Below are positions 1 to 6,729 of a stretch of 64,000 bases of DNA, piece after piece. Made by a program: the position numbers and the translations under genes. The notes beneath the pieces are model-generated. The model ran no database searches and was not told the origin of the DNA. It saw only the letters and a list, made by a program, of their open reading frames with translations. The DNA lies in NCBI GenBank assembly GCA_965247435.1, contig OZ252019.1:806001-870000 (forward strand), given 5' to 3'. The first letter of the stretch is position 1. Each line of letters opens with the position of its first letter. Source of the stretch: Ilyomonas sp965247435 (GTDB lineage Bacteria; Bacteroidota; Bacteroidia; Chitinophagales; Chitinophagaceae).

Positions 1-39
1 GATTTCCAACACTGCGCTACCATTGGTATGTGTAGCCCC
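1..39 (-). other. possible tRNA 5' half cut by window edge
   Basis: Read on the minus strand, the first 39 bases begin GGGG and contain a D-loop-like AATGGTAGCGCAG followed by an anticodon-loop-like TTGGAAA. This resembles the 5' half of a phage tRNA whose 3' half would lie left of the window. The D-stem does not pair well, so it may be degenerate or coincidental. Bases 40-267 show no other feature I can support. Confidence 0.2.
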
Positions 40-267
40 GTTACTCAATATGGTTTACTGGTTTATGCTTTCATTGTTTTATTTTACCCATAGCACTCCC
101 TGTTCACAAAATCTTAGATTTGCGAAAAGGGCATGACAATAGCGGATGGCGTAATTGTGATTTGCTTTCATTCATTGGCGGCACACACTGTCTGCTATTC
201 GTTTGCCTGATGGGTCAATATCGTTGTGCTTTCCTCGCTACATTTTGTTTAATAATGAAAAAATATT

Positions 268-318
268 TGGCGCCGGTGCAGGAGTTGAACCTGCAGTATG
301 CCTGGCACTGCCGGCTAT
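268..318 (-). other. tRNA-like 3' fragment (T-arm plus CCA)
   Basis: The minus strand carries a perfect T-arm (GCAGG, loop TTCAACT, CCTGC) followed by ACCGGCGCCA, and a D-arm-like segment just upstream. Only about nine bases separate the D-like and T-like parts, so an anticodon arm is missing, and no 5' acceptor strand pairs with the 3' end. I read it as a degenerate phage tRNA. Its T-arm matches that of the tRNA-Arg near 3.9 kb. Confidence 0.35.
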
Positions 319-320
319 GG

Positions 321-629
321 CTATGAAAAATTATCCGGCTCTTTTTCGTCAATAATTTTCAGCACCTTTTCTTTAGCCGTTTCGTAATCTTTTTTAAATT
401 CATCATACCGGTTTCTTTCCTCTTTTTCCTTAAGCCCTTTTACACTTTTTTCGCCTATATAAAACCAATCGCTATCTATCTTAAAAGACTGATATCTTAA
501 ATGCAGGAAAAAGAAAAGCTGCGTGGCGTTATAAAGCATCGCAATAGTTTGGTCAGGATGCTGCTGAGACATTAACGGGCCGATGCCAATGATCTCTGAT
601 TTATCAATATAGTGTTCGCCTATTTTCAT
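321..629 (-). CDS. hypothetical prophage protein
   Basis: A 102-residue protein I do not recognise. The ATG at 629 (MKIGEHYIDKSE) is preferred over an in-frame TTG three codons earlier. The C-terminal third is highly charged (Lys/Glu-rich, roughly residues 60-100) and probably helical. It is the last of a run of small minus-strand genes that look like prophage accessory genes, and its stop abuts the tRNA-like fragment. Confidence 0.5.
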   Translation of the reverse strand: MKIGEHYIDKSEIIGIGPLMSQQHPDQTIAMLYNATQLFFFLHLRYQSFKIDSDWFYIGEKSVKGLKEKEERNRYDEFKKDYETAKEKVLKIIDEKEPDNFS

Positions 630-665
630 AAAAAGCAAAAAGCCACACCCACCGGTGGCCAGGGT

Positions 666-1004
666 TTATGATGGTAATGGATAAGCCTTATAAATTGAAC
701 TCTGAAGCTGGCGCAGGCAATTGCCTAAGTAGCTGGCCACCGGCAGGTTGCTGATGGTGATCATATAAGCCAGTGCAAGGCTTACCGGCGCCGGCAGCGT
801 ATAACAAGCCTGCTTATCAAAAGCGTAATGCGTCTTGGGCTTTAGCTTCAGTATTTGCCACTGGCGCAGCACGGCCACGCAGCAGCGCTCGGCATAAGAA
901 CCCATCCATCCTTTCTCACATTCCATTGTGGCCAATGCATCATCCAGCCATTGATCCATAGCCGTGAGCTCTGCGTACTTTAGCTTTATCTGCAGTTTCT
1001 TCAC
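666..1004 (-). CDS. hypothetical prophage protein
   Basis: A 112-residue protein of unknown function. It starts with Lys-rich MKKLQIKLKYAEL, and the middle has an amphipathic stretch with several Cys residues (MECEKGW, ERCCVAVL). Its start overlaps the stop of the upstream gene by four bases (ATGA type), so the two are probably translationally coupled. The tight packing fits a phage operon. Confidence 0.55.
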   Translation of the reverse strand: MKKLQIKLKYAELTAMDQWLDDALATMECEKGWMGSYAERCCVAVLRQWQILKLKPKTHYAFDKQACYTLPAPVSLALAYMITISNLPVASYLGNCLRQLQSSIYKAYPLPS

Positions 1005-1249
1005 TGGCGATACTTTTTAGTAATCTCTTCCGTAACATCTACACGTACTAAAAATTCCAAAATCCGGTACTTAATACCCGTTGCTCTTGCTATTCCTTCT
1101 GCTATAGGAAACATTGACGCCACCCGCTCCGTATCTGCACATATCATCGGGTAATACACTTGGCCAAGCTTAGCGCCCATTACCCCTTCAACTCCATCAT
1201 CGTCAGTAGCTACAAAAGCAGTAACCGTTTGTATTTTAAATGGTTCCAT
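1001..1249 (-). CDS. hypothetical prophage protein
   Basis: An 82-residue acidic protein of unknown function, two bases downstream of the Cys-rich gene and overlapping the next gene by four bases. It has no signal peptide or membrane segment. The text shows an Ala/Val-rich beta-type N-terminus (VTAFVATDDDGVEGVMG) and a charged C-terminus. Operon position is the only clue to its role. Confidence 0.5.
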   Translation of the reverse strand: MEPFKIQTVTAFVATDDDGVEGVMGAKLGQVYYPMICADTERVASMFPIAEGIARATGIKYRILEFLVRVDVTEEITKKYRQ

Positions 1250-1251
1250 GT

Positions 1252-1686
1252 TTACTTTTTTGCTTTTATGTCTTCCTGCATCTGGCTATGCCGTTTTGCC
1301 TCGCCTGGCTTAAGCACGCAATGGCTGCACAGGTCCGGCTCCATCCACCAGCAGTTCTCGAGCAGGGGATGATAGCAGGCATCATACTCGGAGCAGCCGC
1401 ACACTTTGCACACCTGCGGCGCTGGCGCCGGGTGGTAGAGGATCTCGCCGTTTGTAAACTCAATAGCATACTTAATAATGCCGGTAACGGCGCCATTAAT
1501 AATACAATCGTCGTGCACTACGGCGCAGGCCATATTGCTGCGGCCTTGGAGAATATTGCCCGATACAGGAAATGCCCAGGAAGCTTTGTAGCGCAGCTCT
1601 ATCAGGTTTATATTGTTGGATGTAGCGAGCGGCCGCTCGCTGATGCAGCACCGGCCTTTTGCTTTTAAGATTTCGAGAATATCCAT
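1252..1686 (-). CDS. Cys-rich zinc-finger-like prophage protein
   Basis: A 144-residue protein. The C-terminal third has a metal-site-like array: CKVCGC, then DAC, then a Trp-Trp-containing NCWWMEPDLCSHC (about residues 92-123). This pattern (CxxCGC...AC...CxW...DLCxxC) recurs in short phage and prophage proteins, so a zinc-binding accessory role is likely, though I cannot name the function. It sits in a run of closely spaced minus-strand genes and starts six bases after the upstream stop. Confidence 0.6.
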   Translation of the reverse strand: MDILEILKAKGRCCISERPLATSNNINLIELRYKASWAFPVSGNILQGRSNMACAVVHDDCIINGAVTGIIKYAIEFTNGEILYHPAPAPQVCKVCGCSEYDACYHPLLENCWWMEPDLCSHCVLKPGEAKRHSQMQEDIKAKK

Positions 1687-1691
1687 AAAAT

Positions 1692-1976
1692 TTATTTTAC
1701 TGGTTCTAATTCTGAGATGTGTACCAAATAACCCAATCCGTATATTTTACCGTAAAGCACTTCATCATCGTTTGGAATAAAAAATTTTAAAACTCCACTG
1801 CCGATGCGAAGGCCATATTCTATACAAGCCGGATTGCCATCTGAAATTTTCCAACTTTTATCTGTAATTCTATCCCACCAGTCTTCTATTGTAATTTCCT
1901 GGCCGTTCAACCTGTATGCTTGCGCAATAATTTTTACTTTTTTACCAGCCAAAGGGCTTTGCTCTTGATGTATCAT
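1692..1976 (-). CDS. hypothetical prophage protein
   Basis: A 94-residue protein beginning MIHQEQSPLAGKKVKI, with a DWWDRITDKSW segment and DDEVLYGKI near the C-terminus. I associate this pattern with a small conserved phage protein family, but no biochemical role is known to me. It lies between the Cys-rich gene and another small gene with gaps of only five and nine bases, so it is probably co-transcribed with them. Confidence 0.55.
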   Translation of the reverse strand: MIHQEQSPLAGKKVKIIAQAYRLNGQEITIEDWWDRITDKSWKISDGNPACIEYGLRIGSGVLKFFIPNDDEVLYGKIYGLGYLVHISELEPVK

Positions 1977-1985
1977 ATAGCATGT

Positions 1986-2306
1986 TTAAAAGTTTAAGTC
2001 AAGCGTTCTATTCATAAACTCATTGATGGCAGCCATATACTTTTCTTTGTTTTCATTGTCATCAAAATCGTACACCTGAACGCCGTCTGACTCGATGGTT
2101 ACCGGCTGCCCCCGTTCATGCTTTACATACAGACTTATAAGCTCCTTACGCTTCTCAATTATAATTTCCAACCGGTTGCGGTTTCGATCGAAAAAGCGGC
2201 TGATCTTTTCTTTGTTGAAGAGCTTGAATGCCGGCGATACTTCCATCTGCTGGCTGATGTCGTTTGCAGTGTTTTCCAATTCGCGGTAAGTAATGATTTG
2301 CTTCAT
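1986..2306 (-). CDS. hypothetical prophage protein
   Basis: A 106-residue, strongly charged protein of unknown function. Residues 20-65 are rich in Lys, Arg and Glu and probably helical, and an acidic patch (DGVQVYDFDDNENKE) follows. No signal peptide or known motif is visible. It is the gene immediately downstream of the J-domain gene and may be translated from the same message. Confidence 0.5.
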   Translation of the reverse strand: MKQIITYRELENTANDISQQMEVSPAFKLFNKEKISRFFDRNRNRLEIIIEKRKELISLYVKHERGQPVTIESDGVQVYDFDDNENKEKYMAAINEFMNRTLDLNF

Positions 2307-2316
2307 TGATATTGTT

Positions 2317-2919
2317 TTATTGGTAAGTGGATAAAGCTTGTTTGTATGCGGTCTGCAGCAATTGAAATGCTTCTACGCTGCCGCCCGGCTTATCAGGATG
2401 TACTATCATTGCCTGGCGCTTGTATGCTGCTTCTACATCTGTTTTGTGTACCGGCCTTGCAGAGAAACCCAATGTTTGCCAAATATCATTTGCCAGGATT
2501 ATTTCTCCTGGTGCCGGCAGGCCAGGAAAGCCGGTGAATGCACGATCTAAAAATTCGCTAACGCCCCAACGCTCCATACCGCGCAACCCTTCAATCCCTT
2601 TTGCCAGGGCATACATATTTTCCCACACCAACAGGTATTGATCGCAACACATGGCCACCTCTTTATCTTTATAGCTGAAGTAAATGGCAACACCCGGATC
2701 TTCTGTTTTTTTCTTCATCATTTCTGCATACAAATAGCCATCTGCGCGAACCTTGATATTTGTACTGATGATTAGTTTTTTACCGCCTAAGCGCGATAGT
2801 TCATCACGTAAAAAAGACTGTGCTCTGGCAGGCGATTGTATAAATCGGGAATAGATACGCTTCTGTGGTAATGTTCTTTTGTAACCTAATGGCCAGGATA
2901 ACGGATAAGCTTCAGTCAT
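2317..2919 (-). CDS. J-domain (DnaJ-like) prophage protein
   Basis: A 200-residue protein in two parts. The N-terminal 130 residues (beginning MTEAYPLSWPLGYKRT and containing DPGVAIYFSYKDKEVAMCCD and GLRGMERWGVSEFLDRAF) match a recurrent phage/plasmid domain of unknown function. The C-terminus is a J-domain with the invariant HPD tripeptide (VHPDKPGG, about residues 173-180). J-domains stimulate Hsp70 ATPase, so host DnaK recruitment for replication or assembly is plausible but inferred. It starts three bases after the upstream gene ends. Confidence 0.75.
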   Translation of the reverse strand: MTEAYPLSWPLGYKRTLPQKRIYSRFIQSPARAQSFLRDELSRLGGKKLIISTNIKVRADGYLYAEMMKKKTEDPGVAIYFSYKDKEVAMCCDQYLLVWENMYALAKGIEGLRGMERWGVSEFLDRAFTGFPGLPAPGEIILANDIWQTLGFSARPVHKTDVEAAYKRQAMIVHPDKPGGSVEAFQLLQTAYKQALSTYQ

Positions 2920-2922
2920 TCG

Positions 2923-3195
2923 TTAATTATTATACAGTTCGGTAATGGATTGTAGGTTGAAGAGCTGGCGAAGCGCCTCTTCTATCTGCGAGCGAAATGG
3001 GCATTTGCAGCTTTTGGAATGTGGCCAGTTTGTCCAGGCAAGTACGCGGGTGGGCGTGGGCGGATCTGTAGGGCAAACGAGAGAGAGCCATTGGGAGATA
3101 ATGCCGCAACCGAACTCCAGCCGGTTGGGGCCATACTTGTGGGCGATAAGTTCTTCCAGGCGGAAAGCTTTTTTCACCGGTTTTTTCTTGCTCAT
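2923..3195 (-). CDS. hypothetical prophage protein
   Basis: A 90-residue protein beginning with a Lys-rich MSKKKPVKKAFRLEEL. A central CKCPF motif and another Cys pair suggest possible metal binding, but there is no recognisable family. An overlapping longer minus-frame ORF (to 3253) was not chosen because this frame has the better start and packs against the J-domain gene. The function is unknown. Confidence 0.5.
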   Translation of the reverse strand: MSKKKPVKKAFRLEELIAHKYGPNRLEFGCGIISQWLSLVCPTDPPTPTRVLAWTNWPHSKSCKCPFRSQIEEALRQLFNLQSITELYNN

Positions 3196-3270
3196 GGTTT
3201 ATGCCTGCCTGCCCGGCCGGCTGGGTTGAGTGTTGTGTTTTATGTTGATGCATGCCTGTGGGTTTTGTAA

Positions 3271-3585
3271 TTAAAAAATTTTAAAAGACTCCCGGCGTGG
3301 AAACGCAGGAGGTATGTACTTTTCAAAATCCGCTGTATACGAAAAAGGTTTGTTTGATGAATAGGATTGCCCGGCGCTAAGCACCTGCAGCTTTTGGTGG
3401 ATGCATAGCGATAAATAACTGGCCACATCGCCGCCGCCGCAAACAACGGGCGCCCGGTACCACGATGTGCCGGCAAAGAGAAACAGGTGCATTACCTGGC
3501 TGCAAAAGCAAAGCTGCTCTACACTATCGCAGCTATCTATCCAGCGCACAAAGGCCAGGGCGTGTTGGTTTCTCTTAGTCTCCAT
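3271..3585 (-). CDS. hypothetical prophage protein
   Basis: A 104-residue protein of unknown function. The start METKRNQHALAFVRW at 3585 was chosen over the more upstream ATG at 3612 because it overlaps the upstream membrane-protein gene less. The middle contains CFCSQ and VVCGGGD, and the sequence looks like a folded soluble protein. It is one of the prophage small genes. Confidence 0.45.
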   Translation of the reverse strand: METKRNQHALAFVRWIDSCDSVEQLCFCSQVMHLFLFAGTSWYRAPVVCGGGDVASYLSLCIHQKLQVLSAGQSYSSNKPFSYTADFEKYIPPAFPRRESFKIF

Positions 3586-3832
3586 AAAAGTGTTGTTTAA
3601 TGTAAACATCATCGTTGTCGCACACCCAATGGATAAGGCAAAGGATTAGCAGCAGCATCAGCAGCAGCATGATGCAGGTGGCGATGTGGCTTGCAAATAC
3701 ACCCCAGTTGCCCCGGTGGTTATTTGCATAGCGCGCGCCCTTTCTCCAGTACCATAGGGAGAGCGCCAGCAGGATAATGCTGGCTACGACGTAACAATAG
3801 TTTACAGCGGTAACGAAATCACTATTATACAT
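3575..3832 (-). CDS. small two-TM membrane protein
   Basis: An 85-residue protein with two hydrophobic segments, about residues 13-27 (YVVASIILLALSLWYW) and 48-68 (HIATCIMLLLMLLLILCLI), joined by a basic loop. The size and topology are compatible with a phage lysis or superinfection protein, but nothing specific supports that. It lies just downstream of the tRNA-Arg gene on the same strand. Confidence 0.5.
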   Translation of the reverse strand: MYNSDFVTAVNYCYVVASIILLALSLWYWRKGARYANNHRGNWGVFASHIATCIMLLLMLLLILCLIHWVCDNDDVYIKQHFYGD

Positions 3833-3861
3833 AGCTATATATTGAATTCCTGAAATAACAC

Positions 3862-3938
3862 TGGGTGCACCGGCAGGAGTTGAACCTGCGACCTGCTGCT
3901 TAGAGGGCGGCCGCTCTACCGGACTGAGCTACGATGCA
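3862..3938 (-). tRNA. tRNA-Arg (UCU), phage-type
   Basis: A full cloverleaf can be drawn on the minus strand. The acceptor TGCATCG pairs with CGGTGCA (one G-U), the D-stem is GCTC/GAGC, the T-arm is GCAGG/CCTGC, and the 3' end encodes CCA. The anticodon loop is CCTCTAA, giving anticodon UCU (Arg). Two oddities are a C at position 33, where U is almost universal, and a C-A mismatch in the anticodon stem. Together with encoded CCA and its position among phage genes this suggests a phage tRNA, perhaps degenerating. Confidence 0.75.
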
Positions 3939-3999
3939 CGAAAACGGGAGTGATTGATGTGGGCAACCATCCTTGTAGATGTGGGCGCATCAACCGTAC

Positions 4000-4173
4000 T
4001 TATGCGTTAAACTTTTTATCAACCATCATCCAAATTTTTGCGCGCACTGCCTCCTGGTTGGCAGGGTTTTTCACTGCTTGGCGGCCTATAAAAACTTTAC
4101 CAGGGAGGTTCTGCACGATGTGCATGATCCTGTTGGTAAAATGGGCCCTTACAATGTGATTATATTTCATCAT
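4000..4173 (-). CDS. small prophage ORF (57 aa)
   Basis: A 57-codon ORF beginning MMKYNHIVRAHFTNR and ending VDKKFNA, six bases after the coiled-coil gene on the same strand. It is basic, with a Gly-Lys-Val-Phe-Ile-Gly core, and has no recognisable family. Tight spacing and even codon use make it more likely real than random. It fills the space between the regulator-proximal genes and the tRNA-Arg. Confidence 0.45.
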   Translation of the reverse strand: MMKYNHIVRAHFTNRIMHIVQNLPGKVFIGRQAVKNPANQEAVRAKIWMMVDKKFNA

Positions 4174-4179
4174 GCTCTT

Positions 4180-4365
4180 TTACTTTTTTATGAGGCGGGC
4201 GTTACGCCTGGCCACTGCTGTTGCAGCTACTTTTTTAATGGCTATTGTTTTTTTGTTGACTGATGCCTGAATACCCATTTGTTGGCGCAGCGTAACTACT
4301 TCCTCTTTGATGAGGTTGGCATAAGTCTCCAACTTATTGATGCGATTTATAATATTTCTTTCCAT
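4180..4365 (-). CDS. small coiled-coil prophage protein
   Basis: A 61-residue protein starting MERNIINRINKLETYANLI, with a heptad-like N-terminal helix and a Lys/Arg-rich C-terminus (ARRNARLIKK). The frame stays open upstream to 4443, but that extension is made of three 22-bp-spaced DNA repeats and reads as regulatory sequence, so the start at 4365 is preferred. The function is unknown; it could be a small DNA-associated or oligomeric phage protein. Confidence 0.5.
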   Translation of the reverse strand: MERNIINRINKLETYANLIKEEVVTLRQQMGIQASVNKKTIAIKKVAATAVARRNARLIKK

Positions 4366-4368
4366 TTT

Positions 4369-4420
4369 TTCGTACAATGTTTGAAAATCGTTCGTACAAG
4401 TTTCGGTCAATATTCGTACA
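4369..4420. promoter_or_regulatory. three TTCGTACA repeats, 22-bp period
   Basis: Perfect copies of TTCGTACA start at 4369, 4391 and 4413, exactly 22 bases apart, immediately upstream of the ATG at 4365. Because 22 is not a multiple of three, the spacing cannot come from a protein repeat. Two helical turns between sites suits cooperative binding of a phage regulator on one DNA face. The binding protein is unknown; the neighbouring regulators are candidates. Confidence 0.55.
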
Positions 4421-4461
4421 TTAACTACTACAGGAATGGACAAAAAAATTTCTCTTTATAA

Positions 4462-4695
4462 TCATAGAATTTGAAGATCTCTTAATCGCTGTCTTTCCGC
4501 ATCGTGTTCTTTCTTTACCTCGCGAATTACCTTTAGCACTTTTTCTGCTAATTCAAACTTTACTGGTTTGCCGCGTTTTATGTCGCTGATTTTCTGTACA
4601 GTAAGGTCAGGCTCCACCTCTTTAAGTCTTTCTTGTACTTTTTCCCGCCAATTTATTGGCAAGTCTCTTTTCTTTAATTGGCTGATTTCTGCCAT
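4462..4695 (-). CDS. putative phage DNA-binding regulator
   Basis: A 77-residue protein. Residues 15-60 (NWREKVQERLKEVEPDLTVQKISDIKRGK...) have the length and pattern of a Cro/Xre-like helix-turn-helix, with a charged helical tail. It is divergent from the 162-residue gene at 4862, the classic layout of a phage lysogeny switch. The fold assignment is tentative, since I see no diagnostic motif beyond helix pattern and context. Confidence 0.45.
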   Translation of the reverse strand: MAEISQLKKRDLPINWREKVQERLKEVEPDLTVQKISDIKRGKPVKFELAEKVLKVIREVKKEHDAERQRLRDLQIL

Positions 4696-4861
4696 AGGAA
4701 TTCGATTTTAATAAAAATTATATCTTACATTGTACAGTTATAAAAGTGTACCATTAAGTTGTTGTTTAACCAAAGGCTTACTTTAATTATACTGCCAACA
4801 TTAACAAATGTAGCTACCTTTTACTATTCCTACAAAAAATATTACAAATTTTTTTTAATTC
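4696..4861. promoter_or_regulatory. divergent promoter region of phage regulators
   Basis: These 166 AT-rich bases separate two divergently transcribed small regulator-like genes and must carry both promoters. A loose pair, TTGTACAG and GTGTACCA about 16 bases apart, echoes the GTAC core of the repeats at 4369-4420. No exact consensus promoter was assigned. Confidence 0.4.
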
Positions 4862-5350
4862 ATGGCTTCTGATGACAAAGTACTACAGTCGCCATTTGAG
4901 CAGGCTGTAATAAAAATTATTACTCACTTATTTGCACTCCCTAAGCAAGTGAGAGATTTTGATCATAAGAAAGATTTGTTGAATGATCTTAGAATCGGTC
5001 AAAACAATTGGGGTAAGTATCAATCGGCTGTAAGGCACATACCAGAAAATCTTCACAAGCATATCCGTGATTATTTTATTAATAAATACCATGCAAATCC
5101 AAGTTTCCTTGATGGTAAGAGTCCGCAAATGTTTTTGACTTCCAAGCTTACCGGTACTCAACAGCCTGAATTGGCCAATAAAACCATAATTACCCAAGCT
5201 ATGTGGGATGAAAAGCTGACTGAATGTGAGACATTGAAAAAGGAAAATGCTACCCTGCTGAGGAGGATAATAGAATTGCAGGAAAAGCTGATAGAGGCGA
5301 TGAAATACCCGGCGAAAAACGCAAATGATCAAAAGATGGCTAAAGGTTGA
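4862..5350 (+). CDS. putative phage regulator with coiled-coil tail
   Basis: A 162-residue protein of unknown family. Residues 15-80 are helical and could hold a DNA-binding domain. Residues 118-147 (EKLTECETLKKENATLLRRI...) form a convincing leucine-zipper-like coiled coil suggesting dimerisation. It faces the opposite way from all other island genes in the window and shares a divergent intergenic region with a small HTH-like gene, so a repressor role is inferred. It is the last gene before the attachment-site fragment. Confidence 0.45.
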   Translation: MASDDKVLQSPFEQAVIKIITHLFALPKQVRDFDHKKDLLNDLRIGQNNWGKYQSAVRHIPENLHKHIRDYFINKYHANPSFLDGKSPQMFLTSKLTGTQQPELANKTIITQAMWDEKLTECETLKKENATLLRRIIELQEKLIEAMKYPAKNANDQKMAKG

Positions 5351-5476
5351 ATACCCTGTATATGCATAACAGAAACGCTAACAATCAATAAAAATAAGGA
5401 TTGATTTAATAGAGAAAAAATATTCAGTGCATGTTTATTATCAATGGATTAGAAGCAAAGTGCGCATGGGGTTGCT

Positions 5477-5520
5477 GACTGAAAATCCTTGTGTCGCCGG
5501 TTCGATCCCGGCTCACACCA
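5477..5520 (+). repeat. tRNA-Phe 3' fragment: island attachment site
   Basis: These 44 bases are the 3' part of a tRNA: anticodon loop CTGAAAA (GAA, Phe), 3' anticodon strand TCCTT, T-arm GCCGG/CCGGC and acceptor TCACACC plus discriminator A. No 5' acceptor, D-arm or complete 5' anticodon strand precedes it. This is the signature left where an element integrated into the 3' end of an intact tRNA-Phe gene. The intact copy is expected on the same strand left of the window, so the island would run from there to this point. Confidence 0.75.
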
Positions 5521-5601
5521 CGCTTTAAAACAGGCGGTTATGATGAATTTCATAGCTGCTTTTTTTATTTGGTACAACATTGCTTTTGTTCTAATAAAAT
5601 A

Positions 5602-6225
5602 ATGCTCATACTTCAAACTAAGCCAATGAACAATTATTTACATTCGATAGAAACATTAAAAAATTGGTGGTTAACTTTAGATGAAGATTGGAAGTACTTT
5701 TTATGTGCAAACTATTATTTTAATTGTGAAAGATTTGCTTTTTTTGATTTAGCCGATTCAATCCTTAAAGGTGATTTCATGGATAATTGGTTATATGACG
5801 ACATCGTTCCCTCAATAATTCATCATACTGTTAAGACGGATAAACTTATTGATGTGGATATACAATACATGAGTAATGATGAAACAGGCTCTTTTACTTT
5901 CGATATTAAAACTATAAAACCAGTTAAGGATTTAATTAATTTAAAAGAAGTCTTTATATCTTATAGGATCAATGATTTTGATAGCCAACATTTAAAAGAG
6001 TTGATAAGTCTTACTACTATCAAAATAGACCAAAAGTTTGTTAATGAGCTGCCCGAAATTTTAATGCTTAACTTACCAAAGCTTAGTAAAATTTTAATAG
6101 GGGTTGATCCTATTAGGACTCACGAGGATGAATATGAACAAATCAGGAAAATTGCTTCAAAAACAAGAGTTCTTATCAAACAGTATTCTAATATAGATAC
6201 GGATAGAGCAATATTTTATATTTAA
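5602..6225 (+). CDS. AT-rich orphan protein, LRR-like segment
   Basis: About 207 residues from the ATG at 5602 (MLILQTKPMNNYL); a second Met at 5626 is an equal candidate. The open frame reaches back into the tRNA fragment but that part is not credible coding. The gene is visibly more AT-rich than its chromosomal neighbours. Residues 110-180 contain spaced hydrophobics (LKELISLTTIKI, LPEILMLNLPKLSKI) resembling one or two degenerate leucine-rich repeats. No family was recognised. Position beside the attachment site suggests horizontal acquisition. Confidence 0.5.
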   Translation: MLILQTKPMNNYLHSIETLKNWWLTLDEDWKYFLCANYYFNCERFAFFDLADSILKGDFMDNWLYDDIVPSIIHHTVKTDKLIDVDIQYMSNDETGSFTFDIKTIKPVKDLINLKEVFISYRINDFDSQHLKELISLTTIKIDQKFVNELPEILMLNLPKLSKILIGVDPIRTHEDEYEQIRKIASKTRVLIKQYSNIDTDRAIFYI

Positions 6226-6300
6226 ACTATAAAACTGGCTTTTCTTGCAAATTATTTTTCTACAAAAAGTTTAATTTCACATGATTTCTAAATTTAGCTT

Positions 6301-6570
6301 ATGGATGTAATTTGTCTGCAAACTGAAGCTTTTTATAAACTCATTGACGAAGTAGTAAGCTATGTCAAACAGCAGCATGAAATCAAGGAAGATAAATAGA
6401 TTTTCAACAGAGGAAGCTATGACAAAACTTCATATTAAAAGCAAAACTACGCTTCAACGATTTAGAGATGAAGGCAGAATAAGATTTACACAGCCAGATA
6501 CAAAATCATTCTTTACTATTTCGATTAAATTAATGACTATTTAGAAAAACACGCCAACGAAACTTTTTAA
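6301..6570 (+). pseudogene. broken excisionase-type HTH protein
   Basis: The remnant matches a common Bacteroidota mobile-element HTH protein. Frame 1 from ATG 6301 reads MDVICLQTEAFYKLIDEVV, then stops at a TAG where the family has Trp. The next part (STEEAMTKLHIKSKTTLQRF) continues after a +1 shift in a T run, and the end (IILYYFD-stop-INDYLEKHANETF) needs another shift in an A run and contains a second stop. Four lesions show a clear pseudogene. A short in-frame tail from ATG 6573 (MEEQQYNKAFK) may be the truncated next gene of the same module; nothing else is visible up to 6729. Confidence 0.75.
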
Positions 6571-6729
6571 GTATGGAAGAACAGCAATACAATAAAGCCT
6601 TCAAATGCGCTCACCTTACCTGCCCCGTTTTATTTGCCGACACATCCATATTGCCCAAACAGCCCATAAACAACGGATTTTGCACTTCCCAGCCCCCGGA
6701 AGCAATTTTAAAACTTATGGTGTTCTAAC

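Noticed and set aside
120..326. 68-codon plus-strand open frame
   Set aside because: It runs antisense across the tRNA-like fragment, has no protein-like pattern and no start signal.
1240..1668. 142-codon plus-strand open frame
   Set aside because: It is the antisense shadow of the Cys-rich prophage gene, whose CxxCGC array and operon spacing are far more convincing.
5491..5601. Upstream extension of the 5602 gene
   Set aside because: The extension lies in the tRNA-Phe fragment and junction sequence, so it is not credible coding.
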